Translations under genes and position numbers: made by a program | Assembly: GCA_014529385.2 (NCBI GenBank) | Contig: CM043960.1 | Coordinates: 39,609,281 to 39,673,280, forward strand | DNA from: Adiantum capillus-veneris | Taxonomy: Eukaryota > Streptophyta > Polypodiopsida > Polypodiales > Pteridaceae | DNA length: 64,000 nt | Direction of reading: 5' to 3' | The notes under the pieces: model-generated | Told to the model about the DNA's origin: nothing | What the model saw: the letters and a program-made list of their open reading frames with translations, nothing else | Database searches by the model: none | In this document: positions 19,312 to 29,032 of the stretch, piece after piece | Position numbering within the stretch: position 1 is the stretch's first letter | How the letters are laid out: each line of letters opens with the position of its first letter

Positions 19312-19481
19312 TGGATCTCCACATCCTAATCGATATACCTCCTCAGGTCTTCTGTAGTAGGCTAGTTCCTCTCCCAGTGGTGCTCCTAAGCCATAATTTC
19401 TAACAGTTCTCGCCAGAGATGGTTCATCTCTTCGAACTCGTTCTATGGGTGGTCCTCCCTGTTGACCCTTGAGTCTTTGGA

Positions 19482-20201
19482 TTACTCTCTCCTTGATACC
19501 TTGAATAGAGTGGTGGTTCTTGCAAATCCCTTAGCCCTCGTGCGGCTTGATAACCATCTCAGTTTCGGTCTTGTTCCAATGTTGTTTACTGTCGAAGCCA
19601 TGCCTGCAATGATGGCTGGTTTGCTGGTTGGTTTTGGTTTTTGGTTGTTGAATGCCTGCGGTCGCCGGGTGGAATGTGAGGTGGCGTCAGAATCGTCTGA
19701 AAAGGGATTCGTCGACTTGCTTGGGGTGTAGGTGGCTCTTGGCACTTCCTCAGGGGCATATGCTGATGCTCCTGGACCTGTTGCCTTTTCTACCTCCTCT
19801 GGGAGAATACGTTGGTATTCTCGTCTGTATCTATCAACAAAAACTATACCCTTCCCCATAGCAGTTTCATAAGAGAATAAGTAAAGAACTTTGTCTTTGC
19901 TTAATTCTTTTAAGTATGGTTCTTTGCTGCAAAAGTAAGCGACTATACCCTCACTCTCATGCTTGTAGATTCCCACGTTCTCATTATAAGTTGGAACCCT
20001 GGTTGTTTTCTTATCATACATAAAAATAGCTCCGGGCTGATCAATGTTTGGTGGCGGTTCTTGAGCTTCTGAAACCATTTTCCCTTTCGCCACGTTATCT
20101 CCATATCTGTTGTAATCTTCAGGGTTACTGACTATTAGATAGTGGTTCCCCTTTTCGTCTCGAAATCTATCTCCATCATCATAGACTTGAATTATCTCCA
20201 A
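19482..20201 (-). CDS. gag: Gag N-terminal region of element B
   Basis: 239 residues. The central part (SEGIVAYFCSKEPYLKELSK ... YLFSYETAMGKGIVFVDRYR) is shared with element A at 3059-3535 and is not a domain I can name. Downstream is a Ser/Thr/Pro-rich linker. The frame is preceded, in another phase, by the likely gag start at 20251-20523. Confidence 0.65.
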   Translation of the reverse strand: MEIIQVYDDGDRFRDEKGNHYLIVSNPEDYNRYGDNVAKGKMVSEAQEPPPNIDQPGAIFMYDKKTTRVPTYNENVGIYKHESEGIVAYFCSKEPYLKELSKDKVLYLFSYETAMGKGIVFVDRYRREYQRILPEEVEKATGPGASAYAPEEVPRATYTPSKSTNPFSDDSDATSHSTRRPQAFNNQKPKPTSKPAIIAGMASTVNNIGTRPKLRWLSSRTRAKGFARTTTLFKVSRRE

Positions 20202-20250
20202 TCTCTGAGCCAGCCTCTCTTCGATACAAATGCACTTGCGCCCTCGATAG

Positions 20251-20523
20251 TCAGAATAGACTAGGGCTCCCCTCGAGTTTGTTCCCTCTAAGAAAGATCA
20301 CAGTGAGCTTGGAATCATTCAAAGGATTTAGGGAGGTGCTTCCTCCTGGCATTGGTCCGTCATAGGTGAAACCTCCTGGCTGCTGACTACCCATCATGAA
20401 GAAAGATTTGTCTGAAGAAGTGTCAGTATCACTACCTTCCTCAATAATTGGTGCTAGTGGATCTAGCCTTGCATGAGTTACACTCTCCTCGGTGGACACT
20501 AAGCTACCTTGGTCACCTGCCAC
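20251..20523 (-). CDS. gag: Probable gag start of element B
   Basis: 90 residues from MAGDQGSLVSTEESVTHARL, acidic and Gly/Ser-rich. It is the first ATG frame after the leader palindromes on the minus strand. A frameshift near 20230-20250 separates it from 19482-20201. Confidence 0.5.
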   Translation of the reverse strand: MAGDQGSLVSTEESVTHARLDPLAPIIEEGSDTDTSSDKSFFMMGSQQPGGFTYDGPMPGGSTSLNPLNDSKLTVIFLRGNKLEGSPSLF

Positions 20524-20990
20524 CTTCTGGTCTCTAAAAATTTATCTTCCTGATCTTAAATTCATCAGACTTATCAATGCAATTTATAACAAATCCAACC
20601 ACTCACCTCGCAAAGGATCAATCTCCGCACAACTTCTTGCTTTGCTGCTGCTGAATATACCTGTACACAAGCATTTAATTTTGGCAATCGAATCAAAGCA
20701 TTTATCTGCTAGAGGTTATCTTAGTAATGATTGGTATAACTGGAGAGTTAATCTCAACCACTACTGTATTTTATACACTGCTGATGTTTTGGATTAGGTC
20801 TGCTAATCTGGAACTGTACTTTCCTCGGATGTTGGTCAATTTACGTGAAAAAAGTCTGAATTCAGTCTTTGCTCCGTCAAATGGACAAACAAGGTCCAAA
20901 TTTACTTATGAAAGAAGTTTTGGAACCCTTGAGCCAAATGGAATCTCACTATCTAAGCCTAGTCCAATTTTCTCTTCAGTAGGCCCCAAT

Positions 20991-21859
20991 AGACATCCTA
21001 CGCGTAGGATGTCTGCTGCTTTGTTTTTCCTGGATTTTTGCACTATTGATTCCCCTTGATGTGCTGAGTCCACAACTGTTTTTACTTTTTGATTTGAACA
21101 CCTATAAGCTAGTCAATGGCTCAAAAATTTGTTCCGACAGCCTGTTGCTGATCTTGATCAGTCTAATCAACTCCAATTTGGACCAAAATTGACTAGGAGG
21201 CTTGCCTCAAGCTACACAACACCTTGCTATGCCCACTGTCAGTATCTGGCTTCAATTTCTTGCTTTAGACATCCTACACGTAGGATGTCTTTTTCATCAG
21301 AATGGCTTCAAATTCAAAACACAGGCTCCCCTTGAGTTGTTGATCACTTTGGTATGCTCAAAATTAGGTTTGGAGTGTAAAATCACATAGAAGACATCCT
21401 ACACGTAGGATGTCTTTTTGGCCTGTTTGACCCCAGACTTGACCCACAGCTTCCCCTTGATGTCAGCAACCCAGTGGTATGCTTAGATTTTGGTTTGGAT
21501 TTCAAAAGTCCCCAATATTAGCTGTTCTTGCCTTTTTCAGTCAAAAGTGCTAAAGTCCGCTTTGAACCCAAATTTTCTCACCCAAATGGGATGAAACCCC
21601 TCTCAGTTACTCAATATATCATGCAAGTCATGCTCATGCAGCCATCATATGGTTTTGGTCTTAAAACAATGCTTTGGCACAATTTGAGTAGGATGTCTGG
21701 CAATTTCAGTCTACCTGGCCTTATCCTATCAAGATATGGTCAAATTTTCACTTTCCAGTTGAAAATAGGGTAAACCCCACCTTCTGAACACACTGGTCAA
21801 CTCAAAATCCCAAAATTCCCACCAGATTAGCATGTAGACATCCTACGCGTAGGATGTCT
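20991..21859 (-). repeat. Leader palindrome array of element B
   Basis: 24-bp palindromes (arm AGACATCCTACG) start at 20991, 21267, 21392 and 21836. A degenerate half copy (TAGGATGTCT) at 21689-21698 would correspond to a site starting at 21675. Steps are 276, 125, 283 and 161 bp. The copies at 21267 and 21392 have CACG for CGCG at the centre. The array lies between the primer site and gag on the minus strand, the same placement as in A and D. Confidence 0.9.
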
Positions 21860-22391
21860 CCTGGCTTGAAATTATTTTTTTTTTTCTAAAAGAAATGCTC
21901 CTAATGCTCTGCAGCTTTATAAAAAACACTCACAGTAACTTTTGGACTTCACTTAGGCTTTCAAACACACTTTTGCGTCTTTTTGCGTCTTTTACAAACT
22001 TGTGATGAATTTACCAAGCAAGTATACATGCATGAAGTGCTATAGATCCTGAATCATGATGTCCTACTTACTCTACTCCTACTCATCATGTGAAATGATG
22101 ATAATGGTGTTTTGGTTGCCTTTTGGCCTCTCCGGACTCTCAAGCTCCCCTCTCACCGCTTCTACCACTCCAACTTCTACTCAAGAACTCAACTAATACC
22201 TAAAACTATCTTTGTCTACCTAAATCTACCTAAGTTGAAGGATCTAGGCCAGACACACGCTTCCTAGACTCCCTCTAAGACCTAGAGTTTCCTCCACCCT
22301 CTGATCCTATCTAAATGTAAAACGAGACTCTTGGCAAGCCAAAAATCCCTATCCTCAAGGACTAGTCTCAGTCACCTACCTAAGGTTTTCG
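21860..22391 (-). other. Leader of element B between primer site and first palindrome
   Basis: About 530 bp without a reading frame or recognisable site. The distance from LTR end to first palindrome (about 555 bp) is nearly the same as in element A (550 bp). Confidence 0.4.
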
Positions 22392-22412
22392 TCCACGGCA
22401 GCAGCGGCGCCA
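22392..22412 (-). other. Primer-binding site of element B (tRNA-Asp-like)
   Basis: The minus strand reads TGGCGCCGCTG, CTG, CCGTGGA. Ignoring the extra CTG it matches the tRNA-Asp complement at about 16 of 18 positions. It starts one base after the 5' LTR end. Confidence 0.75.
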
Positions 22413-22413
22413 A

Positions 22414-23339
22414 TGTTGGACGGATACGCCGCGACAGACGTCAGCACAGCGAGAACTCACCTAACAAGATTTGTCAGCTAAGGGCGAAGCTCGATCCGCA
22501 TGCACGTGGAAGCAAGCATAAGGTGTAAACCTACACTCGACCGACTCCTAACTAATTCCTACAGAGGTCTCTACCAATTGTCTAAGTCACAGCCTTCAAG
22601 AGTGCATAAGAGGAAACTTCCTACAACGCTGTTTAGAGCCGAACACCCATCAAACAATCTCGAAACACCATAGAACTTGAAGGAGACCCTACTAACACCA
22701 ATAGGTCGCTCCCCCTAAGGTCTATGAACCAAAACCCCAACCCAAAACAAACGGTGCAAAATCATGTAGGATGTCTGGCCGAAATTAGTAGGTTTTCGTT
22801 TCCAAAATCTAAAGTGCCTAATGTGTAGCTCTACTCAATGTGAACACGTGGATATGCTGCAATGCAAAATTGGACAACGTATGCTCACCCAATCACCAGA
22901 TGAAGCTCGTAGAAGGAGCTCACAAAACCGGACCGTATGCGCGCAATGTGGGTATCGGTGCGTAGCTCTCGTCGGGGGCAACACGCTGCACTTCTCCACA
23001 CTCGATTCCGACCACCGGTGCACACGTAGCATCAAGAAGAAGATCCCACTCTCTCTCGTACACAGTACGCTCACTCATAGACAGTATTTTTTTAAAATGA
23101 CAAAAGGTCTTTCATTAAGGTCAAAAAGTGGTATATATACCTTACAATTCTCAAACCCTAAAGTTCCAAATCAACCATCTACTCAATCTAACTATCAAAA
23201 ATGGGATACAATTTGGAAACTTCTGTAAGCCCCAATACTTACAAGGTGAAAAATCAGGTTTCCTCAATAAATGAATAATTACAAAAAATGATAATCTTCC
23301 GAGTAGTCAGTTTCCGTGGGGTGTGTCCAGCTTCTAACA
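22414..23339 (-). repeat. Element B 5' LTR
   Basis: 926 bp, paired with 3634-4559. It holds the TATA-like site at 23131-23140 and the half palindrome GTAGGATGTCT at 22766-22776, about 360 bp before the LTR end in element orientation. Directly followed by element A gag sequence at 23340. Confidence 0.93.
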
Positions 23340-23575
23340 ATGTCAAGACAAAGTACAGTGGGTCTGGGGATCCATATGCTCATGTCTCACTCTTCAAACA
23401 AGTTTTGAGAGCTGAACAGATAGCGGATTTCCATACTCAGTATGAGGGATTTGGGTTAACATTGGAAGTAATAGCCTTAACTTGGTTCCAACCGTTAAAT
23501 AGAGATGATTTTCCAAACATAGCACAACTCTTACGAGTTTGTAGCGGAATTCTCAAAAAGGGGAATCAAACATAA
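23340..23575 (+). pseudogene. gag: Element A gag capsid core, resuming after element B
   Basis: Reading runs directly out of the element B LTR into KTKYSGSGDPYAHVSLFKQV, LRAEQIADFHTQYEGFGLTL and LTWFQPLN, the same capsid core as B 19087-19311. This shows B landed inside the capsid-coding part of A. An in-frame stop ends the frame at 23575; decayed. Confidence 0.8.
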
Positions 23576-23663
23576 CACAGTGTCCCAAATCTACACTTTC
23601 AAACAAAAAGCGAACGAGAGAGTGAAGAAAGCTTTGCTTTGCTTCAAGTAGTATATAGACAGA

Positions 23664-24112
23664 TGTCCTGTGAGAGAGATACCGCAAGATGAGAGATTAT
23701 CAGTTCTCTTCATAGAGGGCTTGAGGAATGAAACTCTAAAAAAGGACCTACATTTGAAAGGATGCACGACGTTTGAGCAAGTCACTAGAGAAGCTCTATA
23801 TCTAGTTGACAATTGCAAGGCCTATGGAGAGGTGACTTAAGATACAGACAACACGACTAGTAGCGTCTCATCTCCGAAGAGCGAATCAACAACAAAGAAA
23901 GATGTTCAAACTCCTTGGGAACCAATCATTGATCAAGTGATTGAGGGAGTGATTAGAAGAATAAACCAAGGCTACAAACAAAACTTAGATGTACAACAAC
24001 CTCAATTGAGGAGATGTCATACTTGTGGAGGGGATCACCCCACTCCATGGTGTAACACTCAGCCAAAGCCACAATGTGTGCTAGGGCAACAACCACCTGT
24101 TTTGAACGAATG
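23664..24112 (+). pseudogene. gag: Element A gag C-terminal capsid and zinc knuckle
   Basis: Readable as RLSVLFIEGLRNETLKKDLH and VTREALYLVDNCKAYGE, then a stop at 23838-23840, then a Ser/Thr linker and one zinc knuckle CHTCGGDHPTPWC (24015-24053), again C-x2-C-x3-H-x4-C. The second knuckle present in B is lost here. Homologous to B 17843-18929. Confidence 0.7.
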
Positions 24113-24224
24113 ATATGCTGCAACCCGTGAGAAACCAGTACTCCGATGTTAATACGCTCATGTTCATAGCCAATCATCAGGAGTATGGTTCAAAGAACAT
24201 ACTCCTGATGAGATTTTATGGTCG

Positions 24225-24843
24225 ACAAAGTGAATGAACCTTTGGATGTGATCTTGAAAGCTTATGAAGCTAGGCTAAAACCCAACCAAACCCAAGAGAA
24301 TAGATAGCTAACGTACCCTCATCCAGGGTATGAAAAAGAGAGGTTGCAAATGTGCAAGGAGCTCATCCAGAAGGCCCAAGCTCTTATGGAAACAATTCCA
24401 GATGCTCCAAAAACGGAGGTGCTACTCTGCAATAAAGTCCAAGAATTGGAGAACCAGGGTACTGTAAACAGAGACCAGGAAGAGCCGAGAGTTGAGGCAC
24501 ATTTAGATACAAGAGAAGTAGCCAATACCACAGATGGGGTGGGATCACAAGCAGTGATGCCTATTCCGGAGGTAGAAGAACCGTGGCCACAATCTTTGTG
24601 GGAATCAATCAGAAACCAAAAGATGGTAGTGCTACCTTACAGTCAACACCTATCCTTGAGATAAACATGGATCATGAATTCTTCCCGGCAGATATACGAT
24701 CTCCATACGGGGATGTCGGGTTTGTCGCATCTGAAGAGAGTAAACCACACTCTCTAAAGACTTTGCCATATTTCATAGGAGAATCGAAACAAAACCGGAG
24801 GTTAAAATGGTACCTTCTCATTGGAAAGCCACACCAAAAGTGA
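24225..24843 (+). pseudogene. Element A gag-protease linker
   Basis: Contains LKAYEARLKPNQTQEN (about 24250), the helix LQMCKELIQKAQALMETIPD (24344 on) and PHSLKTLPYFIGESKQN (about 24730), each with a counterpart in element B 16806-17537. Stops and a frame change near 24664 and 24800 break it. Conserved spacer of unknown function. Confidence 0.5.
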
Positions 24844-25409
24844 TGGATACCAAGAGCTTGCATGAATTGATGTCTTCTCCAATACAATGCACACTTTATC
24901 TCTCAGAGCTACTAAAAATTAGACCGCATCTATGGGGCCAAATGGGCAAACACCTAAAAAAGATGGGGTTGAAAATCCCTTCACATGACCAGCTTGTGGA
25001 CAAAAACATGGATGACACCTCGCTGAAGAAGCGACAGACAAAGCTAGTACCGATAAATAAGGTGGGTCACTACTGTGAAGGAGACAAAGGAAACACCACC
25101 TTACCACTTGAGTACAAAGGAGTAAAGACGGTTGCTATATTAGATAGTGGGGCAGGAATTGCCATTGCAACCAAAGAGATATGTAAAAAATGGGGAAAGC
25201 ATGCTCTTAGGAAAACTCGAATGAAATTGCAATTAGCGGATGGATACACAGAGAAATCGATTGGAATATTAGAACAAATCATTGTATCCTCGTGTGGCAT
25301 CGAGTATGAGCATACCTTTGCCATAATGGATTTTGACAAGAGCAGCAACTTTGATATCATATTGGGCAGACCGTTCATGCGTCAGCTCAAAATGGTACTG
25401 GGGCTTTGA
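24807..25409 (+). CDS. pro: Element A aspartic protease
   Basis: 200 residues in one frame. Pre-protease block LHELMSSPIQCTLYLSELLK (19-38), catalytic AILDSGAGIAIATKEICKKW with Asp113-Ser-Gly, and the closing DIILGRPFMRQLKMV (residues 183-197). Retropepsin-like fold expected; the active form is a dimer. It processes Gag-Pol in related elements. It is the best preserved coding part of A and is closely similar to protease 1 of B. A frame break at about 25405 separates it from the post-protease domain. Confidence 0.88.
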   Translation: MVPSHWKATPKVMDTKSLHELMSSPIQCTLYLSELLKIRPHLWGQMGKHLKKMGLKIPSHDQLVDKNMDDTSLKKRQTKLVPINKVGHYCEGDKGNTTLPLEYKGVKTVAILDSGAGIAIATKEICKKWGKHALRKTRMKLQLADGYTEKSIGILEQIIVSSCGIEYEHTFAIMDFDKSSNFDIILGRPFMRQLKMVLGL

Positions 25410-25538
25410 CTATATCTACTTAAGACACACGAAAATTACTACGCAAGTCAGTGTCAAGGATCATAGTTATAAAGATGTAGTGTGAACCCCGGGGGAAGAC
25501 TTAAACTCCACAACTGATTTGGAAACCAAAGCCCATAT

Positions 25539-26099
25539 TTGGATGTATGGAGCTCCTGCGCGAGTGGAAGTCTTAGAAAGGAAAATTGCATCCTAGAGTG
25601 CTCAGTAGAAGATGAGGCATATGTACCAGAACTTTTTCCAGAGGAGTTATTTGAACCCTTTGGATGGGATCAAATACTGGAGACTCTTGATGTGTGTGTG
25701 AATGAGGCGACCCTAACTAAATTTTGCGATGAAGATGGGTATGATATAACTCCCTTATGTACGATAAAGGTGTTGAAGGAAGCTAATGAAGTTTGTGAGT
25801 GTGGAAGTAGAAAAGTTGAGACAAATTGCTACATCATGGAGCATGGTTCCAAGGTGCAAACAAAGGAAGCAGAGCAACCACAAGAATATGTCATCATTGA
25901 CATACCTGAAGAATTGACAAAAGCTGCTTCAAAGAATCTGACTCCAAAAAAAGTGCAAATGAAAGTAGATGAAGGAGAAAAGCTTCCAAGTTCAACGACA
26001 AATCTTCAACCAAGGCAAGATCAAAAGAAGAACAGGGACAAGGAAGAAGATCGATTGTCTCCTAGGATGATCAAATTTAGCATCTGTGGAGAAACATGA
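25539..26099 (+). CDS. Element A post-protease domain
   Basis: 186 residues. The block SVEDEAYVPELFPEELFEPF followed by GWDQILETLDVC matches the segment after protease 1 of B and, weakly, C 45227-45724. RT would normally start after this domain, but here the frame runs into a lysine-rich tail and then W-x-P-K repeats. The conserved part has no function I can name. Confidence 0.55.
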   Translation: MDVWSSCASGSLRKENCILECSVEDEAYVPELFPEELFEPFGWDQILETLDVCVNEATLTKFCDEDGYDITPLCTIKVLKEANEVCECGSRKVETNCYIMEHGSKVQTKEAEQPQEYVIIDIPEELTKAASKNLTPKKVQMKVDEGEKLPSSTTNLQPRQDQKKNRDKEEDRLSPRMIKFSICGET

Positions 26100-26568
26100 C
26101 TTAAAATCACATGTTCAGCTGTGATAGATCCATAAGCAACAAAGATTATGGAACGTGGATCATGATGGGAAAGCCACCAATCAATGAGCTAGAAGAAAAA
26201 TTTACACAAGTTCAAAAATGCCGATTCCTAGCTTCAGAGTGGCAAAAGCTGTACTCAAATTGAGTACCGGGGAGTATAAGGATACGTTCCACATAATTGA
26301 ATCCCATCACATCAAAGAGAGTCTGGTCCTGACAGAAAGCTAGAGGAATGTCTTCTTTCGATAACAATCAAAAGCCGCAACAACAACACCATCAAAAGCC
26401 CCATAAGCTTCTCAAATCCATGTAGAGAAGAAATCGCTAACCATCGCAAAAAAAGGTAAAGCAAAGGTAAACATTGAAGTATATCAACCTCGCAAGACGA
26501 CTTTACCTTCAACGAGCTTCCATCAAACTCCTCGCGAAGCCTTTACATCAAGAGCCACATCACCAACA

Positions 26569-26991
26569 ATGCAATGGAAACCAAAGCAAAAAGTCTATCA
26601 ACCAAAGTTTCCATCACAAAAAAGCATTCAAAAGAAGCCAAAGAATGTCAACCAAGTGTTGGTATCCAAAGAGCACATGAAAGTCAAAGACCCTGTTTGG
26701 ATACATGAAGCACAAGTTCAACAACAAAAGGTGACAGGGTGGGTAGCATCAAATGAGTCAATCATTGCTCAGGGCTACTTCCAAGGAAACACTAATGTTT
26801 GGGGCAAAAAGCCTAAAGTAACAGCATGGATCTACTCACCTCAACCAAAGAGTTCCACAAAGAGCAAGACGAGCTATAAACGCAAGACAAACAACTCAAT
26901 CAGGAGAAAGAACTACCACAAAAGACAAAAGCAAAAATCAAAGCAGCGAGAAATGCAAAAAGTTTGGGTTCCAAAGTCAAACTTCAACTAA
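26569..26991 (+). CDS. Element A W-x-P-K repeat tail, first part
   Basis: 140 residues, about one quarter Lys plus Gln. Tryptophan-centred repeats: PVWIHEAQ, KVTGWVAS, AQGYFQGNTNVWGKK, VTAWIYSP, KVWVPKSNFN. The strongest form is QGYxxGNxxxW. Comparable repeats are found in C (45227-45724) and B (10860-11678). It replaces the RT/integrase region in this element. Function unknown; the basic charge suggests nucleic-acid contact (inference). Confidence 0.5.
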   Translation: MQWKPKQKVYQPKFPSQKSIQKKPKNVNQVLVSKEHMKVKDPVWIHEAQVQQQKVTGWVASNESIIAQGYFQGNTNVWGKKPKVTAWIYSPQPKSSTKSKTSYKRKTNNSIRRKNYHKRQKQKSKQREMQKVWVPKSNFN

Positions 26992-27039
26992 GCTACCCAA
27001 CACAAACAGGTGAATCAGCGCATGATTCCAGCTAAGCTA

Positions 27040-27564
27040 CTCTAAGCACAAGGATTTTATGAAGGTAACACTCAAATATGGTTACCAAAAAGTGTAGCTC
27101 AATCTGGAACAACCAAGAGAAATCATGTAGCACAAGCTTCTACCCAAAGGCAAGCAATGATAACCAACAGCCAACAGAAGCCAATTGCAACCACGGTTGC
27201 TGCAATCTCTAGATGGATACCTCGTCATCAAATCCAAAAGCAAGGCTTTCACAACGGAAATCATCAGGTTTGGATACTGAAGCCTAGTGTCCATAAAATT
27301 ATAGAAGAAGGTAAAATGCCAAAGATGGTCACACACGAACCAAAGACAAGATGGGTTCCAAAATCGCTTGTGGAAACTCAATCACAAAGAACCCACTCAC
27401 AAGTACAACCGCTTCTCATGCAAGATAAAGCAGTCACTCAACAAGCAAGTCAAGAGGAGCCAAAATATGCCAACCTACTCGGACAAAATGATGGCATCCA
27501 AAGACCAACACAATGGAAGAGGCCTAAATTTCTAGAACTTATGGAATTGGGTTTCTGGCCTTGA
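27040..27564 (+). CDS. Element A W-x-P-K repeat tail, second part
   Basis: A readable frame at 27045-27100 gives AQGFYEGNTQIWLPKSVAQS, and the frame at 27157-27564 (135 residues) adds SRWIPRHQ, QGFHNGNHQVWILKPS and TRWVPKSL. It continues the repeat tail of 26569-26991 after stops. It ends LMELGFWP. Confidence 0.5.
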
Positions 27565-28425
27565 ACAGGTAAGTCCAAGTCGCCATAAAAAATACATGGC
27601 ATAAAAGTTAAAGTCGGGTAGCTAAGCCACTAAATGAGCGAGGCGTTAGTCCCAAAGCTTCATGTAATATTCTCTGTGCTCTAAGCGTCTTAGTTATTCT
27701 AGATAATAATTACGTTGTGTCGCTCATGCTGGTATAGGTGAGCATAAGAGTCAAAGTCATTGTAGTATAGTGGTAAGTGAAGGAGGAGGTCCAAAAGACA
27801 CTCACGCACTCAACATAGTGAGGTATGAGTGAAGAAGCTTCTACATCGAAAACTTTTCTTGGAAACATGGAAGCTTTTGAGACGTCCTTTGATGTCACAT
27901 GTGCTACATTTGTTCCTTGAAGCACCCATCAACTCCATCTCTTACACTGCATGCTTTTGTTTGAGAATTTCTCATAAGCATATAGAGTGTCCCATAAGGG
28001 GCACTTGCATTAGGCACTCTTTCTTTGTTTCTCCCAAGCACTCACCTTGCATGACAGGTACTTCAAGTGGATTTTCTCAACTCCAATAAGAGCGTATACC
28101 AAAGGCACTTTTTTTCCACCGGGTTTTTCCCTTAGATCATCCAGGTTTTAAGACCCTAATCTAGACCTCATCATCGACTTCTTGTATATATACCTTCTAC
28201 ATCAACAATAAGGAAATGGCTATCCAAATCAATCGACAATGACTGGGAGCAAAAATTGTAGGTCTCCATATGCTTATCAAGAGAATCTTTTCTCTCCTTC
28301 AAGGGAAAAAACAAAGCTCCATCAGAAAATGGCAATGGCCTACAACAATAAGCAATGACAAATTCCGCAAGAGAGTCACCAACAACAATCAAAAGTAGCT
28401 CACACACTGCAACACCGGCTACCTA
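27565..28425 (+). other. Element A 3' region without a convincing gene
   Basis: Frames here are short and inconsistent. One stretch (27600-27860) mixes decayed sequence. I see no LTR, primer site or palindrome inside it. Confidence 0.35.
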
Positions 28426-29021
28426 TTGTGGAAAACTCAAATTGCAGTGGACATGGAAAGCAAACCCATCATAAAGTCAGCACCACAAAGAGGCTCAGTT
28501 CTACAAACTCAAAAACATGAAAATCCCTGTTCATGTGGCCAAGACTGGCAACAAAGAGGCAAATGCACAATAAGACGAAAAGTTGCATTGAAAATCAAAG
28601 ATCAAATCACGTATCAACAACATGGCAGATATGAATCACTCAAGGAAGGGGGGAGTGTCATCAACGACAAAGCTCTTCCAAAGCAAGACCAACCTTGAAG
28701 ACAAAGATTCATCGATCAATGGAAAGACAAAGAATTTCATACAAAGACAATGGGCAAACAAGGATAACTTCAACAAAAAATCTCCCAACAACAAAACATA
28801 AGGAGTTCCATAGCGCTGAAGCTAATGAAGTATTGCAAGTCAATGACAAAGACACAAACATCAAAAGAACTCTTCACGGCAGATATGAATCACTCAAGGA
28901 AGGGGGGAGCGTCATCAACGACAAAGCACTTCCCAAGCTGAAGAACAACCTTGAAGACAAAAATGAAGACAACCATATGACAAGACTGCACAAGGTCATG
29001 TCAAGGGATGACACGAATTAG
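28426..29021 (+). pseudogene. Lysine-rich 3' frames of element A with duplicated purine-rich segment
   Basis: Two overlapping frames (28426-28698 and 28695-29021). Each contains the peptide GRYESLKEGGSVINDKALPK, from a DNA repeat at about 28621-28680 and 28877-28934 (256 bp apart) that includes a polypurine run AAGGAAGGGGGGAG. Otherwise rich in Lys, Asn and Thr. Probably the decayed end of the W-x-P-K ORF. Confidence 0.4.
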
Positions 29022-29030
29022 GAAGGGGGG
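29018..29030 (+). other. Polypurine tract of element A
   Basis: TTAGGAAGGGGGG directly before the 3' LTR. Similar runs at 28642-28656 and 28897-28911 are duplicates further upstream. Confidence 0.8.
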
Positions 29031-29032
29031 AA

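Larger units (their letters stand above)
3634..23339 (-). mobile_element. Element B: giant (19.7 kb) Ty3/gypsy-like retrotransposon nested in element A gag
   Basis: Bounded by two 926-bp LTRs (3634-4559 and 22414-23339), both TG...CA. Flanking bases gtgtc (3629-3633) and atgtc (23340-23344) look like a 5-bp target duplication with one change. By manual count the LTRs differ at roughly 35 sites, mostly transitions. On the minus strand: LTR, primer site, palindrome leader, gag, protease 1, RT, RNase H, integrase, second protease-like domain with W-x-P-K repeats, a second palindrome array, a coiled-coil ORF in the envelope position, polypurine tract, LTR. The size is about twice a usual plant gypsy element. 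Many stops and lost catalytic residues mark it as inactive. Confidence 0.93.
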
